From Fragilaria radians (lineage: Eukaryota > Bacillariophyta > Fragilariophyceae > Fragilariales > Fragilariaceae): a stretch of 64,000 nt of DNA. Of the stretch, positions 1-10,690 are shown piece after piece. The notes beneath the pieces are model-generated. The model ran no database searches. It was not told where the DNA came from and worked only from the letters and a program-made list of their open reading frames with translations. The translations under genes were made by a program, and so were the position numbers. Numbering within the stretch: the first letter of the stretch is position 1; every line of letters starts with the position of its first letter. The stretch spans positions 728,655-792,654 of the forward strand of contig CAAAJI010000006.1 in assembly GCA_900642245.1 (NCBI GenBank), in the 5' to 3' direction.

Positions 1-280
1 GTATCGGAAGGAACGAAAATCAATTGCACACATCCAAACCTCAAGTCTTTTCGGTTTGGGACCTGCTGAGATTGCTATCATTATGGCTGCTTCGCTACTC
101 ATTTTGGGACCAGACAAAATATCGGAAATCGTCCGATCATCTGGTAAGATTGCAGGGGAATTAAAAGATGAACTAAGAGAAATACCCACAGAATTTCAAA
201 AGGGATTGGAAGAGGGAGAAATAAATGCTAGGGCTTCCAAAGCTAAGAAAATAGAATCTGGCGACGATGACGGAGTCTGA
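1..280 (+). CDS. Plastid TatA/Hcf106-like translocase subunit, copy A, 5' end outside window
   Basis: This is the 3' part of a gene whose complete twin lies at 3965-4375. The reading frame runs from base 2 to a TGA stop at 278-280. It keeps the TatA/B hallmark: a short hydrophobic helix after Gly-Leu-Gly-Pro, the turn LGPDKI, then an amphipathic helix and a charged acidic tail. TatA-family proteins form the twin-arginine translocation pore in thylakoid or bacterial membranes. The TTG at 56 should not be taken as the start, because the twin shows the protein continuing upstream through a plastid presequence. The visible residues match the twin, so this copy may also be functional, but its start and promoter cannot be seen. 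Confidence 0.8.
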   Translation, partial: YRKERKSIAHIQTSSLFGLGPAEIAIIMAASLLILGPDKISEIVRSSGKIAGELKDELREIPTEFQKGLEEGEINARASKAKKIESGDDDGV

Positions 281-1049
281 AATCAATCAACCATTGGGAG
301 CAAGTCGCGCATAATCAAAATCTATTCACACTCATATTTCCGTGAAGAAGGAAAAGATTTCTACATAAAGCACTTCAAACTATAAACTCCCAATAATTTA
401 TTTTTAAAGTCTTGGGTGTTATGCTAAGCATTGGTATGTCTTTCCGTAAGGAGATAGGATATGATAAGGCGCAAGATAGTGCAATGTCACAAAACTAACT
501 CTAAAATCCGGCAAATGAGATAATGATGCAATACAGATGAGACTGAAGTTACAGGAGTTCAGACATTGGGATTATATCTACAAATAGTCTGTGACATCCA
601 CATTTATTAATCAAGCCAGGAATTGTCTAAAGAAAGTTTATTGGAAGTTGTACCATAGCAACTTTTCATACGAAAGGCATCTAGTTAGATCATTTCTTCA
701 TGAAATCATTTACTTCAGTGTCCCCCACCCTCCCTTGGAAGATCATTACTTCATAAAATTGCCAAGTCGGCAATTAGCTGAAATTTGGAGTCAGACAAGT
801 GAATTCAAATAAAAAAAGATTAGTGACACGAAGAAACGATGAAGCAATAGTATTAGGAGATTGGAATCCTTATGGAAAGAATCTATGAGCTGTGCCAACA
901 AAGAAACGGTCTTGTGGTCAAAAAAGCGAAAATGCCGGAATAAGGATTAAGAAGCTAACTTAGCATCGAATTAGTGCTTTAGCCATCCTTTCCGGTGAAT
1001 AATTGATACAGGCCTAGAAAATCGATTTTGATCGCTTCTTTTCTTTAGG

Positions 1050-1325
1050 CTAAATATTAGTGATACACCTTTTATTTAGCTTGATTACTTTCAAATTAGA
1101 AGAGAGATTCTGTTTGATGGTGATATTCATGCAATGAAACAGGGGACAGGATCTGTCACGTAGGGAAGTAGTAAGCCATCTGTCTTTCTTTTTTCCATGA
1201 CCAATTGACAAACCTGGCAAGTGGAAAAAATATCTTCCACAACTTATTGAAGATCTGTCCATGCCATTACATTTCTGATGATATTTTCGGAGCACGTCTC
1301 TTTTAGATGAAACTCTTCGCCTCAA
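1050..1325 (-). pseudogene. Decayed Ty3/gypsy integrase zinc-finger fragment (copy A)
   Basis: On the minus strand, around 1150-1270, a frame reads as a motif like TCQVCQ followed by a Lys/Arg-rich stretch and GLLLPYVTDPVP. This resembles the end of the HHCC zinc-binding domain of Ty3/gypsy integrases (C-x2-C-Q, then Gly-Leu-Leu-x-Pro and Pro-Ile-Pro-like text). A neighbouring frame carries RKYHQK, similar to the His-containing half. The two halves sit in different frames with stops, so the fragment is dead. The identification rests on short motifs only. Confidence 0.4.
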
Positions 1326-2051
1326 GTAAGAATGTCAAATGCTTAAATACTCTACCATACATCTTGAATCATCTTTAGACTTGAGCTAATTGTGACTTGG
1401 GATGATGCTATGCTACTAGTGGTTAAATCAAATCAAGTGGACAAGACGGATTCTTCAGTCCGTCTCTCAGGACTTGTGTTTTTACTATATATTAGTAACT
1501 TTTAACTTCAATGATTTGTTTGAAAAGAAACTTTTATCGCTTCAAGTTGGATTTGAAAATCAATTGTGTTGTGTTCGTCAAATAACAATAACAAACCGAC
1601 AAGTGAAGCGGATGTTTAGTCTACATTTTTTTCATGCATCCAAAATTCTGAAGTAAGAAGCTGGTTTGAATCTTGTGGTTGAGTATCAACCTTTTCATTC
1701 TCATTTTTGGGCTTGAAGCTCAACAAATATTGTGATCACATAACCCCAAGTTGAAAGGTAGCAATTCAACATTGCAAGGTATCATCATAATTTGCTAAAT
1801 TGGATCGTTTATTCTGATCGTCATGAAGAGTTGGACTACAAAAGATTCAAATAGTTTGAATCATTAGGAGTAATTTCTTATCATTTCTAAATTTTGCGAA
1901 CATAATTTTATTTATTGTCATCTAAACGTGTGAGCGGCATCAAAGAAGCACGTTCTGAACTGTTCATGAATAGCTACGAAACTCAGACATATGTTTTTTA
2001 TTCTCAGCATTAACTTTAAACAGATGTTTTAGTTACGCAATTGAATCTCAT

Positions 2052-3030
2052 CTACCCTACTAAAAAAGTTTCACATTCGATTTGGCCGGTGCTAACCCTT
2101 AACCCTTGTGCATTTTGCTTTTTATTAGTACAGTAATACTCAAGAAAAGTGTTGGGGACTTAAATCAATAGGGATATAGCTAATTCAACCGGTACCTGAT
2201 TTAAAACTGTAGAATATTTAATGCAATTTTCATTCAAATGCAACTGAAATGTGGATATTTCTAAAAGCAATATTAATCTGCAAATAAATGAAATTCCTTC
2301 AAGACAATGAAAAAATAAACAACACTATTCCTTTAAAATGAGGAAAAAGACCTTTTGTGATTCTTAATCTTAATTCTAATTATAACTGGTTTAAAAGGCA
2401 TTAATCATATGGATCAATTATATTGTTGTATGTTTGGGATGATATTTATTGTATTAATCTTACATTTGCCTAATTTTTAAACTGTAAAACAAGTAAAGAA
2501 TAAATTTTATAAATTTAGCAAAACAACAATATTGACTTTGTACCAACAGCTTTATTTTGATTTTTTCACCAACAATCCTGGACGTCACAATAACAGCAGC
2601 ACCAATGAGTTCTACAACAAAAGCGCAAGCAAAAGCTAAAATATGTCTTTAAACCATAGTTTTAATAGGAAAAAAGAAATTATCACCTTTACACCTTCCT
2701 TATACCAATGCTATATCAACGGTATAATTTACTTTAATATCTGTGATGTTGAATGAAACTTTAGATACCAATGACATGTTAGGTCAAGTCGTAACACTTA
2801 AATACTGTGTTATGTATCAGATTGTATGACCTGTAAATTCTAAGTTCACAAATAACAAATATATTTTTTGTCATCACTCTCTTTTGGAAAATAATGAACT
2901 TTAACATCTGTGATTTTGAATCACTAATAACAATCATAAACATCTTTGTCATACTGGAAAAGTAAAATTCAAAGATACATTCTCTTTTGTAAAATAGTCA
3001 ACTCTGCGGAGCAAAGCAAGCACCAACTAC
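2052..3030. repeat. Degenerate tandem repeat, unit 1
   Basis: This block lies between the two TatA duplicates. Its start (CTACCCTACTAAAAAAG... GGCCGGTGCTA) recurs near 3031-3085, and further matches follow: GGGATATAG..ATT with a CGGTACC, GAATATTTAATGCAATT, and ATACCAATGACATGTTAGGT at about 2765-2785 and 3470-3485. Both units end with a CTCTGCGGA tract. No coding sequence is visible. It could be a noncoding transposon relic, such as part of an LTR, but I cannot define termini. Confidence 0.75.
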
Positions 3031-3646
3031 TAGGCCTACTACTAAAAACTTTTCAAATCTGATCTGGCCGGTGCTACCCCCATACCCTTGTGCGCTTTGT
3101 TAGCACAGTCATATGCGAGAAAGTGATCGAATACGAGTACAGAATTACAGAGTGAGCGACTAAAATCACTAGGGATATAGATAATTTAAACGGTACCCTC
3201 CAGAATTATAAACAAGAATGTTGTCGAGACTTTCAGTTGTAAACTGTAGAATATTGAACGCAATTGTCATTCAAATGCCACTGAAATGTGGATAGATCTA
3301 AATGCAATGTTAATCTGCAACTAAATGAAATTCCTTCAAAAAAATGAAAAAAACTAATAGCTTTATTAGGAAAAAAATGAAATTACTATCTTTACACCTT
3401 CCTAATGCCAATGCTAAATCAATGGTATAATTTGCTTTAAGTTCTGTGATGTTGAATCCAACTGTAGATACCAATGACATGTTAGGTCAAGTAATAAAAC
3501 TTAAATATTGTGTCATGCATCAGATTGTATGATGTGCAAATTCTAGGTTCGCAAATAACAATCATAAAAATATTTGTTCTCATTATTGCTGGAAATGTAA
3601 GAATTCAAAGATATATTCTCTTTTGTAAAAGAATTGACTCTGCGGA
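3031..3646. repeat. Degenerate tandem repeat, unit 2 (runs into gap)
   Basis: This is the second unit of the block at 2052-3030, shortened by internal deletions of roughly 350 bases. It ends in the same CTCTGCGGA text that precedes the junction of unit 1 with unit 2, and the N gap follows at once. That suggests further units may be collapsed in the gap. Confidence 0.7.
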
Positions 3647-3666
3647 NNNNNNNNNNNNNNNNNNNN
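3647..3666. other. Assembly gap (20 N)
   Basis: Twenty N follow a tandem repeat that breaks off exactly at a unit end. The length is probably arbitrary. The 300 bases after the gap (3667-3964) hold no visible gene and would contain the promoter of the complete TatA-like gene. Confidence 0.98.
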
Positions 3667-3964
3667 TTTAGCCTTATTCATTGCAATAGATATGAAAAAA
3701 TCCTTGAGAATTATTCTTCCCCTGAAGGCACCATGTTATAGATTTTATCCCGTTCTGCGTTCTTACAATAATTAGTAGCAAACTTAAATCTTTTCAATCT
3801 CGCTTTAATTGACATGATTTCAATCAAATCTTTTTGATCGTTATCGAGTCAGAGTGACTACCGTAATTAGATTACTGTGCAGAAATACTTCCTAACTCGA
3901 GATTGAAAACTGTAATTTGGAAACCATAAAATCATTGAAAGAGTCAGAGCATCCTTAAGTGATC

Positions 3965-4375
3965 ATGAGAAGCTTGCAGATCGTTTCGATCATTTTAATT
4001 CCATCTACGATACTATCATTTGTTCCTCCTAAATCAGTACATAGTCTAGATTCGTGGAATGTTTGTAAACCTGGCAAATTGATTCCTAAGGCACCGTATC
4101 GGAAGGAACGAAAATCGATTGCACACATCCAAACCTCAAGTCTTTTCGGTTTGGGACCTGCTGAGATTGCTATCATTATGGCTGCTTCGCTACTCATTTT
4201 GGGACCAGACAAAATATCGGAAATCGTCCGATCATCTGGTAAGATTGCAGGGGAATTAAAAGATGAACTAAGAGAAATACCCACAGAATTTCAAAAGGGA
4301 TTGGAAGAGGGAGAAATAAATGCTAGGGCTTCCAAAGCTAAGAAAATAGAATCTGGCGACGATGACGGAGTCTGA
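3965..4375 (+). CDS. Plastid-targeted TatA/Hcf106-like twin-arginine translocase subunit
   Basis: The protein has 136 residues from the ATG at 3965; an upstream in-frame GTG at 3959 is not a plausible eukaryotic start. Residues 1-17 form a hydrophobic signal-peptide-like leader, followed by a Ser-Phe-Val-Pro-Pro junction, which fits the bipartite presequences with a conserved Phe that route proteins into diatom plastids. A basic transit-like segment follows (about residues 20-58). The mature part starts near FGLGPAEIAI, with one transmembrane helix, the LGPDKI turn, an amphipathic helix and an acidic tail, which is the TatA/Hcf106 plan. It would act in thylakoid protein export. Assignment to TatA (Tha4) versus TatB (Hcf106) is not certain. 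A second copy begins before the window. Confidence 0.85.
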   Translation: MRSLQIVSIILIPSTILSFVPPKSVHSLDSWNVCKPGKLIPKAPYRKERKSIAHIQTSSLFGLGPAEIAIIMAASLLILGPDKISEIVRSSGKIAGELKDELREIPTEFQKGLEEGEINARASKAKKIESGDDDGV

Positions 4376-6162
4376 AATCAATCAACCATTGGGAGCAAGT
4401 CATCGCATAATCAAAATCTTTCCACAGCCCCTCATTCACACTCATATTTCCGTGAAGAAGGAAAAGATTTCTACATAAAGTACTTCAAACTATAAACTCC
4501 CAATATTTTATTTTTAAAGTCCTGGGTGTTAGCCTAAGCATTAGTATGTCTTTCCGTAAGGAGATAGGATTTGATAAGGTACATGATAGTGCAATGTCAC
4601 AAAACTAAATCTAAAATCAGGCAAATGAGATAATGATGCAATACAGATGAGACTGAAGTTACAGGAGTTCAGGCATTGGGATTATATCTACAAATAGTCT
4701 GTGACATCCACATATATTAATCAAGCCAGGAATTGTCTAAAGAAAGTTTATTGGAAGTTGTACCATAGCAACTTTTCATACGAAAGGCATCTAATTAGAT
4801 CATTTCTTCATGAAATCATTTACTTCAGTGTCCCCCACCCTCCCTTGGAAGATCATTACTTCATAAAATTGCTAAGTCGGCAATTAGCTGAAATTTGGAG
4901 TCAGACAAGTGAATTCAAATAAGAAAGATCAGTGACACGAAGAAACGATGAAGCAATAGTATTAGGAGATTGCAATCCTTGTGGAAAGAATATATGAGCT
5001 GTGCCAACGAAGAAAAGGTTTTGTGGTCAAAAAAGCGAAAGCGCCGGAATAAGGATTAAGAAGCTAACTTAGCATCAAATCAGTGCTTTAGCCATCCTTT
5101 CCGGTGAATAATTGATACAGGCCTAGGAAATCAATTTTGATTGCTTTCCTTTCCTTAGGCTAAATATTAGTGATAAACCTTGAATTCAGCTTAATTACTT
5201 TGAAATTAGAAGAGAGATTCTGTTTGATGGTGATATGCATGCAATGAAACAGGGGACAGGATCTGTCACGTAGGGAAGTAGTAAGCCATCTGTCTTTCTT
5301 TTTTCCATGACCAATTGACAAACGTGGCAAGTGGAAAAAATATCTTCCACAACTTATTGAAGATCTGTCCATGCCATTACATTTCTGATGGTATTTTCGG
5401 AGCACGTCTCTTTTGGATGAAACTCTTCGCCTCAAGTAAGAATGTCAAATGCTTAAATACTCTACCATACATCTTGAATCATCTTTAGACTTGAGATAAT
5501 TGTGACTTGGGATGATGCTATGCTACTAGTGGTTAAATCAAATCAAGTGGACAAGACGGATACTTCAGTCCGTCTCCCAGCACTTGTGTTTTTACTATAT
5601 ATTAGTAACTTTTAATATCAATGATTTGTTTGAAAAGAAACGTTTATCGCTTCAAGTTGGATTTGAAAATCAACTGTGTTGTGCTCGTCAAATAACAATA
5701 ACAAACTAACTATTGAAGCGGATGTTTAGTCTACATTTTTTCCATGCATCCAAAATTCTGAAGTAAGAAGCTGGTTTGAATCTTGTGGTTGAGTATCAAC
5801 CTTTTCATTCTCATTTTTGGGCTTGAAGCTCAACAAATATTAAGATCATAGAACCCCAAGTTGAAAGGTTACAATTCAACATTGCAAGGTATCATCATTA
5901 TTTGCTAAATTGGAAAGTTTATTCTGATCGTCATGAAGAGTTGGACTACAAAAGATTCAAATAGTTTGAATTATTAGGAGTAATTGCTTATCATTTCTAA
6001 ATTTTGCGAACATAATTTTATTTATTGTCATTGAAACGTGTGAGCGGCATCAAAGAAGCACGTTCTGAACTGTTCATGAATAGCTACGAAAGTCAGACAT
6101 ATATTTTTTTATTCTCAGCATTAACTTTAAATAGATGTTTTAGTTACGCAATTGAATCTCAT
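4096..6162. repeat. Tandem duplication, copy B (partner 1-2051)
   Basis: This tract is nearly identical to 1-2051 and starts inside the TatA-like coding region. After the stop at 4375 it carries about 1.8 kb of noncoding DNA including the gypsy relic at 5160-5435. From 6163 the sequence is unique and leads to the fucosyltransferase-like gene. Confidence 0.9.
5160..5435 (-). pseudogene. Decayed Ty3/gypsy integrase zinc-finger fragment (copy B)
   Basis: This is the duplicate of the relic at 1050-1325, with the same broken integrase-like motifs on the minus strand. Because both copies share the same breaks, the element had decayed before the segment duplicated. Confidence 0.4.
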
Positions 6163-6336
6163 AGCAAATATAAAATACAATGAGTATTATCACTGGCTTC
6201 AAATTAATCCAATTTTATCCATTTTGAGCTCTTGTCCTTTTTTTGTTGGAAATAAGCGTTTACGCCATTTCCACAGTCATATTCAATACTAAAACGAGGA
6301 TGGCAGGTAGAAAACGCATAAATTTATGATTTGGCA

Positions 6337-8176
6337 ATGCGAGCAAGAAAGTCAAATTTTTCGAACACCTTTTTCCTACAAAGATGGAACTGCATATCGG
6401 CCTTTTTGTTCTCGATTCTGATAATTAACGCTATTTCGATTACCTCTAAGGGGATAAAGAAAAACAGCTATGGGATTGGTCAGAACCAAAGGCATAACTC
6501 AAGCTATCGCCAACGAAGCAAAAAGCGAGCAGAGAATGACATACAGGAGGCGGTTTCCCCTTCTAGAGACTCATATAACAAAAATGAAAATGAATACGAA
6601 TCACAGCCGCATAAAGTTGCAGGACTTTCCTGCAAAGCTTATGGAGGACCATCGGATGAGGATGCTGCTGAAATGGTGTATTGGGAAGATATCCCATCTG
6701 ATTCAGCCTACGTTTCTCCTTTGAAAGCTGCAGGTCCAAAGGTCAAATACTTGACTTTTGAACCAGATGAAGGTGAGAGAGAGATGCATCAATTTGTAAA
6801 ACATGAAACAATACTAGATACAAATAACTTATTTTTCATGAAATAATACAGGAGGGTGGAACAATATTCGTATGTCAATGGAAACAGCTGTTACACTTGC
6901 ACATGCTACGGGTCGTATACTTGTTATGCCGCCTGAACAGGGAATGTATCTTCTTCACAAAGGTGATAAGAAGCAAAAGAACAGATTTTCATTTTCCGAT
7001 TTCTTCCACTTTGATTCTGTAGCCACAGAGCATTCTGGAGTGGAAGTGATTAGTATGGAAGAGTTCTTGAAGCGAGAAGTAATGACAGGTAAGGCTATCG
7101 ACAAGAGTACTCGTAGAAAAACATTTCCCCCGAAAAATCGCACCAATTGGGACGGCGCTGATCGATACGAAGCAAAGGCTTTGGACCAATGGATGCGAAC
7201 CTTCACCGATAACCCCAAGTGGTTTTTCAGCGACTGTGTGGTGGGACTCCCATCTAAAGCTGGAAGCACAAAGCATCTCTTGGAGTTGGGAAAGCAGGTT
7301 GTCCAAACCCCGTTTGAACGTAGGCGCAAACAGTACACCGGAAATCCTGTTCCTGTCGACTCCTCCCCGCTTCATCGTCTCTCCGAAATGTTTGGCAAAC
7401 GGAAAGATGTTTGCGTTTACGACGAGTACTATCAGAATGCTAAGATTTTACATATGATGGGTGACAACGCATCGGGGGCAAGACTACTGGTTCACTTTTA
7501 TGCTTTTCTATTCTTTGAGGATTGGAAAGCTGACTTATGGACCAAACGGTTTGTTCGCGATCATTTACGATATGTTGATGAAATCCAATGTGCTGCTGCA
7601 CGAGTTGTGATGGCAATGAGACAGAAGGCACGCCAGCATGGAAGTGAGGACGGAATCTATGATACGATGCATATCCGACGGGGCGATTTCCAGTACAAAG
7701 ACACTCGCGTTGATGCAGATGTAATTTACTCGAACATGAAGCATTTAATACCTGAAGGTACAGCTGTCTACATTGCAACTGATGAAAAAGATAAAAGTTT
7801 TTTCAAGATTTTCCATGAGCACTATCATGTTTACTTTCTTGATGATTTCATGGATGATTTGGAAGGAGTGAATACGAATTTTTTTGGTATGTTAGATCAA
7901 CGAGTCGCTTCTAGAGGTCGAACATTTGTTGGATGTTATTATTCAACATTTACAGGGTATATAAATCGAATGCGTGGCTATCACTCGCAGAAAGATAAGT
8001 CTGAAGGTTGGGAAAAGGGAATCATAAATAGTTGGTACTACGTTCCTACGCACACAATGGATGCAGTTCGAAAATACAGACCCATAGCCCCGCCAATGTG
8101 GTCGCGTGAATTTCCGGTGGCATGGCGAGACTTGAATCATGGAATAGACGGAGTCCGAAAGAATATTTTGAAATAA
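6337..8176 (+). CDS. GDP-fucose O-fucosyltransferase-like Golgi membrane protein (one intron)
   Basis: Two exons, 6337-6772 and 6852-8176, give 586 residues. The 79-nt intron starts GTGAGA and ends ATACAG; joining restores DEGGWNNIRM, the Gly-Gly-x-Asn-Asn-x-Arg text typical of the first O-fucosyltransferase motif. A hydrophobic stretch at about residues 19-37 after a basic N-terminus fits a type II Golgi anchor. The HIRRGDF motif (about residues 419-425) matches the GDP-fucose-binding region of the O-FucT superfamily, and the late segment TFVGCYYSTFTGYI fits its C-terminal motif. The expected role is transfer of fucose or a related sugar to proteins or glycans in the secretory pathway; the acceptor is unknown. 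An upstream TTG at 6331 was rejected as start. Confidence 0.8.
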
Positions 8177-8628
8177 TGCAATCTATCGAGAATGAAAGGA
8201 TTCTTTCAAATATTTTGTCAGGATTTTTTTCGTGGCTTCACAATCTCATGTTCACCATTTATTATAATAATATCCTCTGTGTATATGTCTCCATTTGTCC
8301 TGTACGTTCAATGTGATCTTGCCTGTCAATTTGATCGAAAAAGGAGCGTTAATGAAATTCATTAATGTTCAGCTGAGGCACATGGTGTTACGTAATATCC
8401 TCAGCCTATGGTCATTCAACACACAGTTTGTGCACCTGAAATCATTGTCAAGAAGCCTTCCTTTTCACTCGGTGTCAAGAAAATCCCAGAAAATTGTAGA
8501 TTTTTTAGTGCGGATAACTTTCATAGTTTAGACATGCATAACGATAATAGGCTTAAACCCTTCCATCAGACTGGATGGATTCTTTGGTGATGCGGAGAGA
8601 AAGTGAAATAAAAAGCTAGTCAACTCCT
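8177..8628. other. Convergent intergenic region
   Basis: The 3' ends of two glycosyltransferase-type genes face each other across this 452-base tract. It must hold both polyadenylation regions. Short overlapping ORFs here look like chance. Confidence 0.6.
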
Positions 8629-9975
8629 TCATTTATCTCGAAGAAAATTAGATATGTTGTGAATCGTAGATAACAGTATCGTCCAATTGTGATTTCCTAC
8701 TTCTCCTCGTTTGTTGTAATGTGCTAGCCATCCATGACGTGGAGGTATCGTAGCTTTCGTCGATTTTATGGCGTTAAAGGGAATGCTGTAATGAACTGAT
8801 ACAGTAGATGTCAAGGAAGGCCTAACGATTGGTTTGAATCGATAGAGGACTTCGAACAGTCTTTCGTTGGACGAGGTCATAATCTGGGGTAAAAAGTTGA
8901 GACAGAACACCGTTTCGAATCCTGTTTGCTGCAGATTGACACACTGAATTGGCTTTTCACCCATACAACTACGATTTTGATAGTAATTGATCAGACGAGG
9001 TAGGTTACGTTCAAACTTTTCGCCCACGACAAAGAACTCATCCAAATCACACATCATTAACCATTGTGTGTTCGCCATTCGTAGAACTGAATTTTCCAAC
9101 ATGAGTTGACCAACAACAGTTACGTGTTGCTTTGTCTTTTGATTGGAATCGGTATAACACCGCATGGTGTCGTACAACATATGAGAGGCTCTAAGATAGG
9201 TAATATCATTTCCAGTGACTTGTATATTTGGCTTGGAGGTGTTTGCCTCGTTATCAATGATATAAAAATGATCAACACCAACTTGTCGATGAAAGGAAAG
9301 CCAATGAGACAGACGAGTCCGTACATTATCGTCCGACCAAGAATTTGCAGCCATGGGAGATCTTGCTGTTGACGTCATGTTTTTGGATTCGTACTTTCCA
9401 AGCCCTCGATAGATTGTGTATTGCTTTCGAATTGTAGTTGTTGCAGACAAGAAATGATGGTACAGTTTCTGTGTCGTTGTCTTTTGGAGGGAGGGATCAA
9501 CAAGTATTGGTAAGATATGACTTGTGTTGTAAACAAAGTCATAGATGATAGCAGATTCAGTAGTCGTAGAACACAATTCTTTCCACAAACTTTGTTCGAT
9601 ATCGAAGTATACAACAAGCAGAGGCCCACCTTGTAAGTCCTCGTTTAGTACTTTTACAGGTCGATAGATTTTTTTCCTTAGTTGCATGGCGAATGAATTT
9701 ATTTCAAAATTGGGACATGGACAAGGGATAAAAGCAGTTGTTCCAATAGCCACAATCTCATTGGATGAAGGAGTTAAGACTAATGTGTGAATCGTAAATG
9801 TATGACTAAACGTTGTCATCATGATTCTACTTTGTTCGGAGGCATCTGAAGGTAGGTCAAGAACTTTGAAGTAATCATGTCGTTTCTCTCCTTTTAACAG
9901 ATTATTATTCAAATAGACACTGCAAAGTATCATCATACATGAAGTGACTACAAGAACAATGTGCATACATCTCAT
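8629..9975 (-). CDS. Glycosyltransferase family 92 (DUF23-like) type II membrane protein
   Basis: This is a 448-residue protein from an ATG at 9975. Residues 7-24 are hydrophobic and fit a signal anchor. The C-terminal half has the GT92 pattern: a CxxVRTRLSHWLSFHRQVGVDHFYIIDN-like segment (about 230-255, the helix that precedes a nucleotide-sugar site), and WLMMCDLDEFF near residue 310 containing the Asp-x-Asp metal/nucleotide-binding motif. GT92 enzymes in animals and plants add galactose to glycans. The donor and acceptor cannot be read here. The gene converges on the fucosyltransferase-like gene, so the pair may both serve secretory glycan synthesis, but nothing in the sequence ties them together functionally. 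Confidence 0.8.
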   Translation of the reverse strand: MRCMHIVLVVTSCMMILCSVYLNNNLLKGEKRHDYFKVLDLPSDASEQSRIMMTTFSHTFTIHTLVLTPSSNEIVAIGTTAFIPCPCPNFEINSFAMQLRKKIYRPVKVLNEDLQGGPLLVVYFDIEQSLWKELCSTTTESAIIYDFVYNTSHILPILVDPSLQKTTTQKLYHHFLSATTTIRKQYTIYRGLGKYESKNMTSTARSPMAANSWSDDNVRTRLSHWLSFHRQVGVDHFYIIDNEANTSKPNIQVTGNDITYLRASHMLYDTMRCYTDSNQKTKQHVTVVGQLMLENSVLRMANTQWLMMCDLDEFFVVGEKFERNLPRLINYYQNRSCMGEKPIQCVNLQQTGFETVFCLNFLPQIMTSSNERLFEVLYRFKPIVRPSLTSTVSVHYSIPFNAIKSTKATIPPRHGWLAHYNKRGEVGNHNWTILLSTIHNISNFLRDK

Positions 9976-10299
9976 AGCATTCTGTAAACAAGTTGTCCCA
10001 GTATGTCGTCCATTATATTTTTGCTATTTACAATACCACAAAATACTGTAAAATCCATTTCCAACAACGGCTTTCTCCTTGGCTTCATACTAAGTCACCA
10101 ACGACGCCTTACCCGGATACTCTGTTATTACCTTGTTTTGAATCTTTCACCAGGTTAAAACAAAAAGTTTCTCAGCAAATACTATTAGGCCTCTTTCATA
10201 TGATGTAACCATCAAATATGAAATGTACCATCCAACACCCTTCCTTTGCTTGTTCCATCACCTCACTTGGAACAATCCTTACAGCAACTTAGCTTGGTG
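9976..10299. other. Promoter side of the GT92 gene
   Basis: This 324-base tract lies between the GT92 start codon and the truncated 3' end of the copia element. No gene or intact LTR is seen. It should contain the GT92 promoter. Confidence 0.5.
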
Positions 10300-10309
10300 A
10301 AACTTGAAA

Positions 10310-10690
10310 CTTTTGCCTCCTAAGTCCTTCTTAAAGATATCCGCCAAACTCTCCTCAGATCTGACAAAAATGTTTGATCTGTTCACAATTGAAATGATGT
10401 TTTATATCAATATGTGGTCCTTCTATCACCAGAGGACCGGTTTTTTGACATGAAAATTGATTGTCCACATGGATTTTAACCGGCTTCCCCACATTGATGC
10501 CCAAAGTTTTCATGAGTTGCACTATGAACTTCACTTCTCTGGCAGTCTCACACAAGGCAATGCATTCTGCATCTGAGCTTGACAAGGAAATGGTTTGATG
10601 TGCCTTGGACCTCCATGCCATAGGGACACCACAGATAAGGATGATATAGCCAGTGATGCTCTTTCCTTCATCCTTGTCCCCCACAAAATT
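10310..10690 (-). pseudogene. Copia RNase H fragment
   Basis: The reading shows GYIILICGVPMAWRSKAHQT, then SLSSSDAECIALCE and a later IHVDNQ. These are the copia RNase H landmarks: Trp-x-Ser-Lys-x-Gln, Ser-Ser-x-Glu/Asp-Ala-Glu and the Asp-Asn pair. It is broken near 10440 and continues in another frame to LADIFKKDLGG. Confidence 0.85.

Larger units (their letters stand above)
1..2051. repeat. Tandem duplication, copy A (partner 4096-6162)
   Basis: Base 1 aligns with 4096 and the two tracts stay nearly identical to 2051/6162, where the shared text ends at ...GAATCTCAT and the flanks diverge. The unit holds the 3' part of the TatA-like gene plus about 1.7 kb of downstream DNA. Differences are scattered substitutions and small indels, such as a 15-base tract near 4420 absent from copy A, which suggests a fairly recent segmental duplication. 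Both copies contain the same non-ATG short ORFs, which I do not call as genes. Confidence 0.9.

Noticed and set aside
591..812. 73-codon ORF conserved in both TatA duplicates (also 4701-4922)
   Set aside because: It starts with GTG, has no ATG, no recognised motif, and the conservation is explained by the recent segmental duplication.
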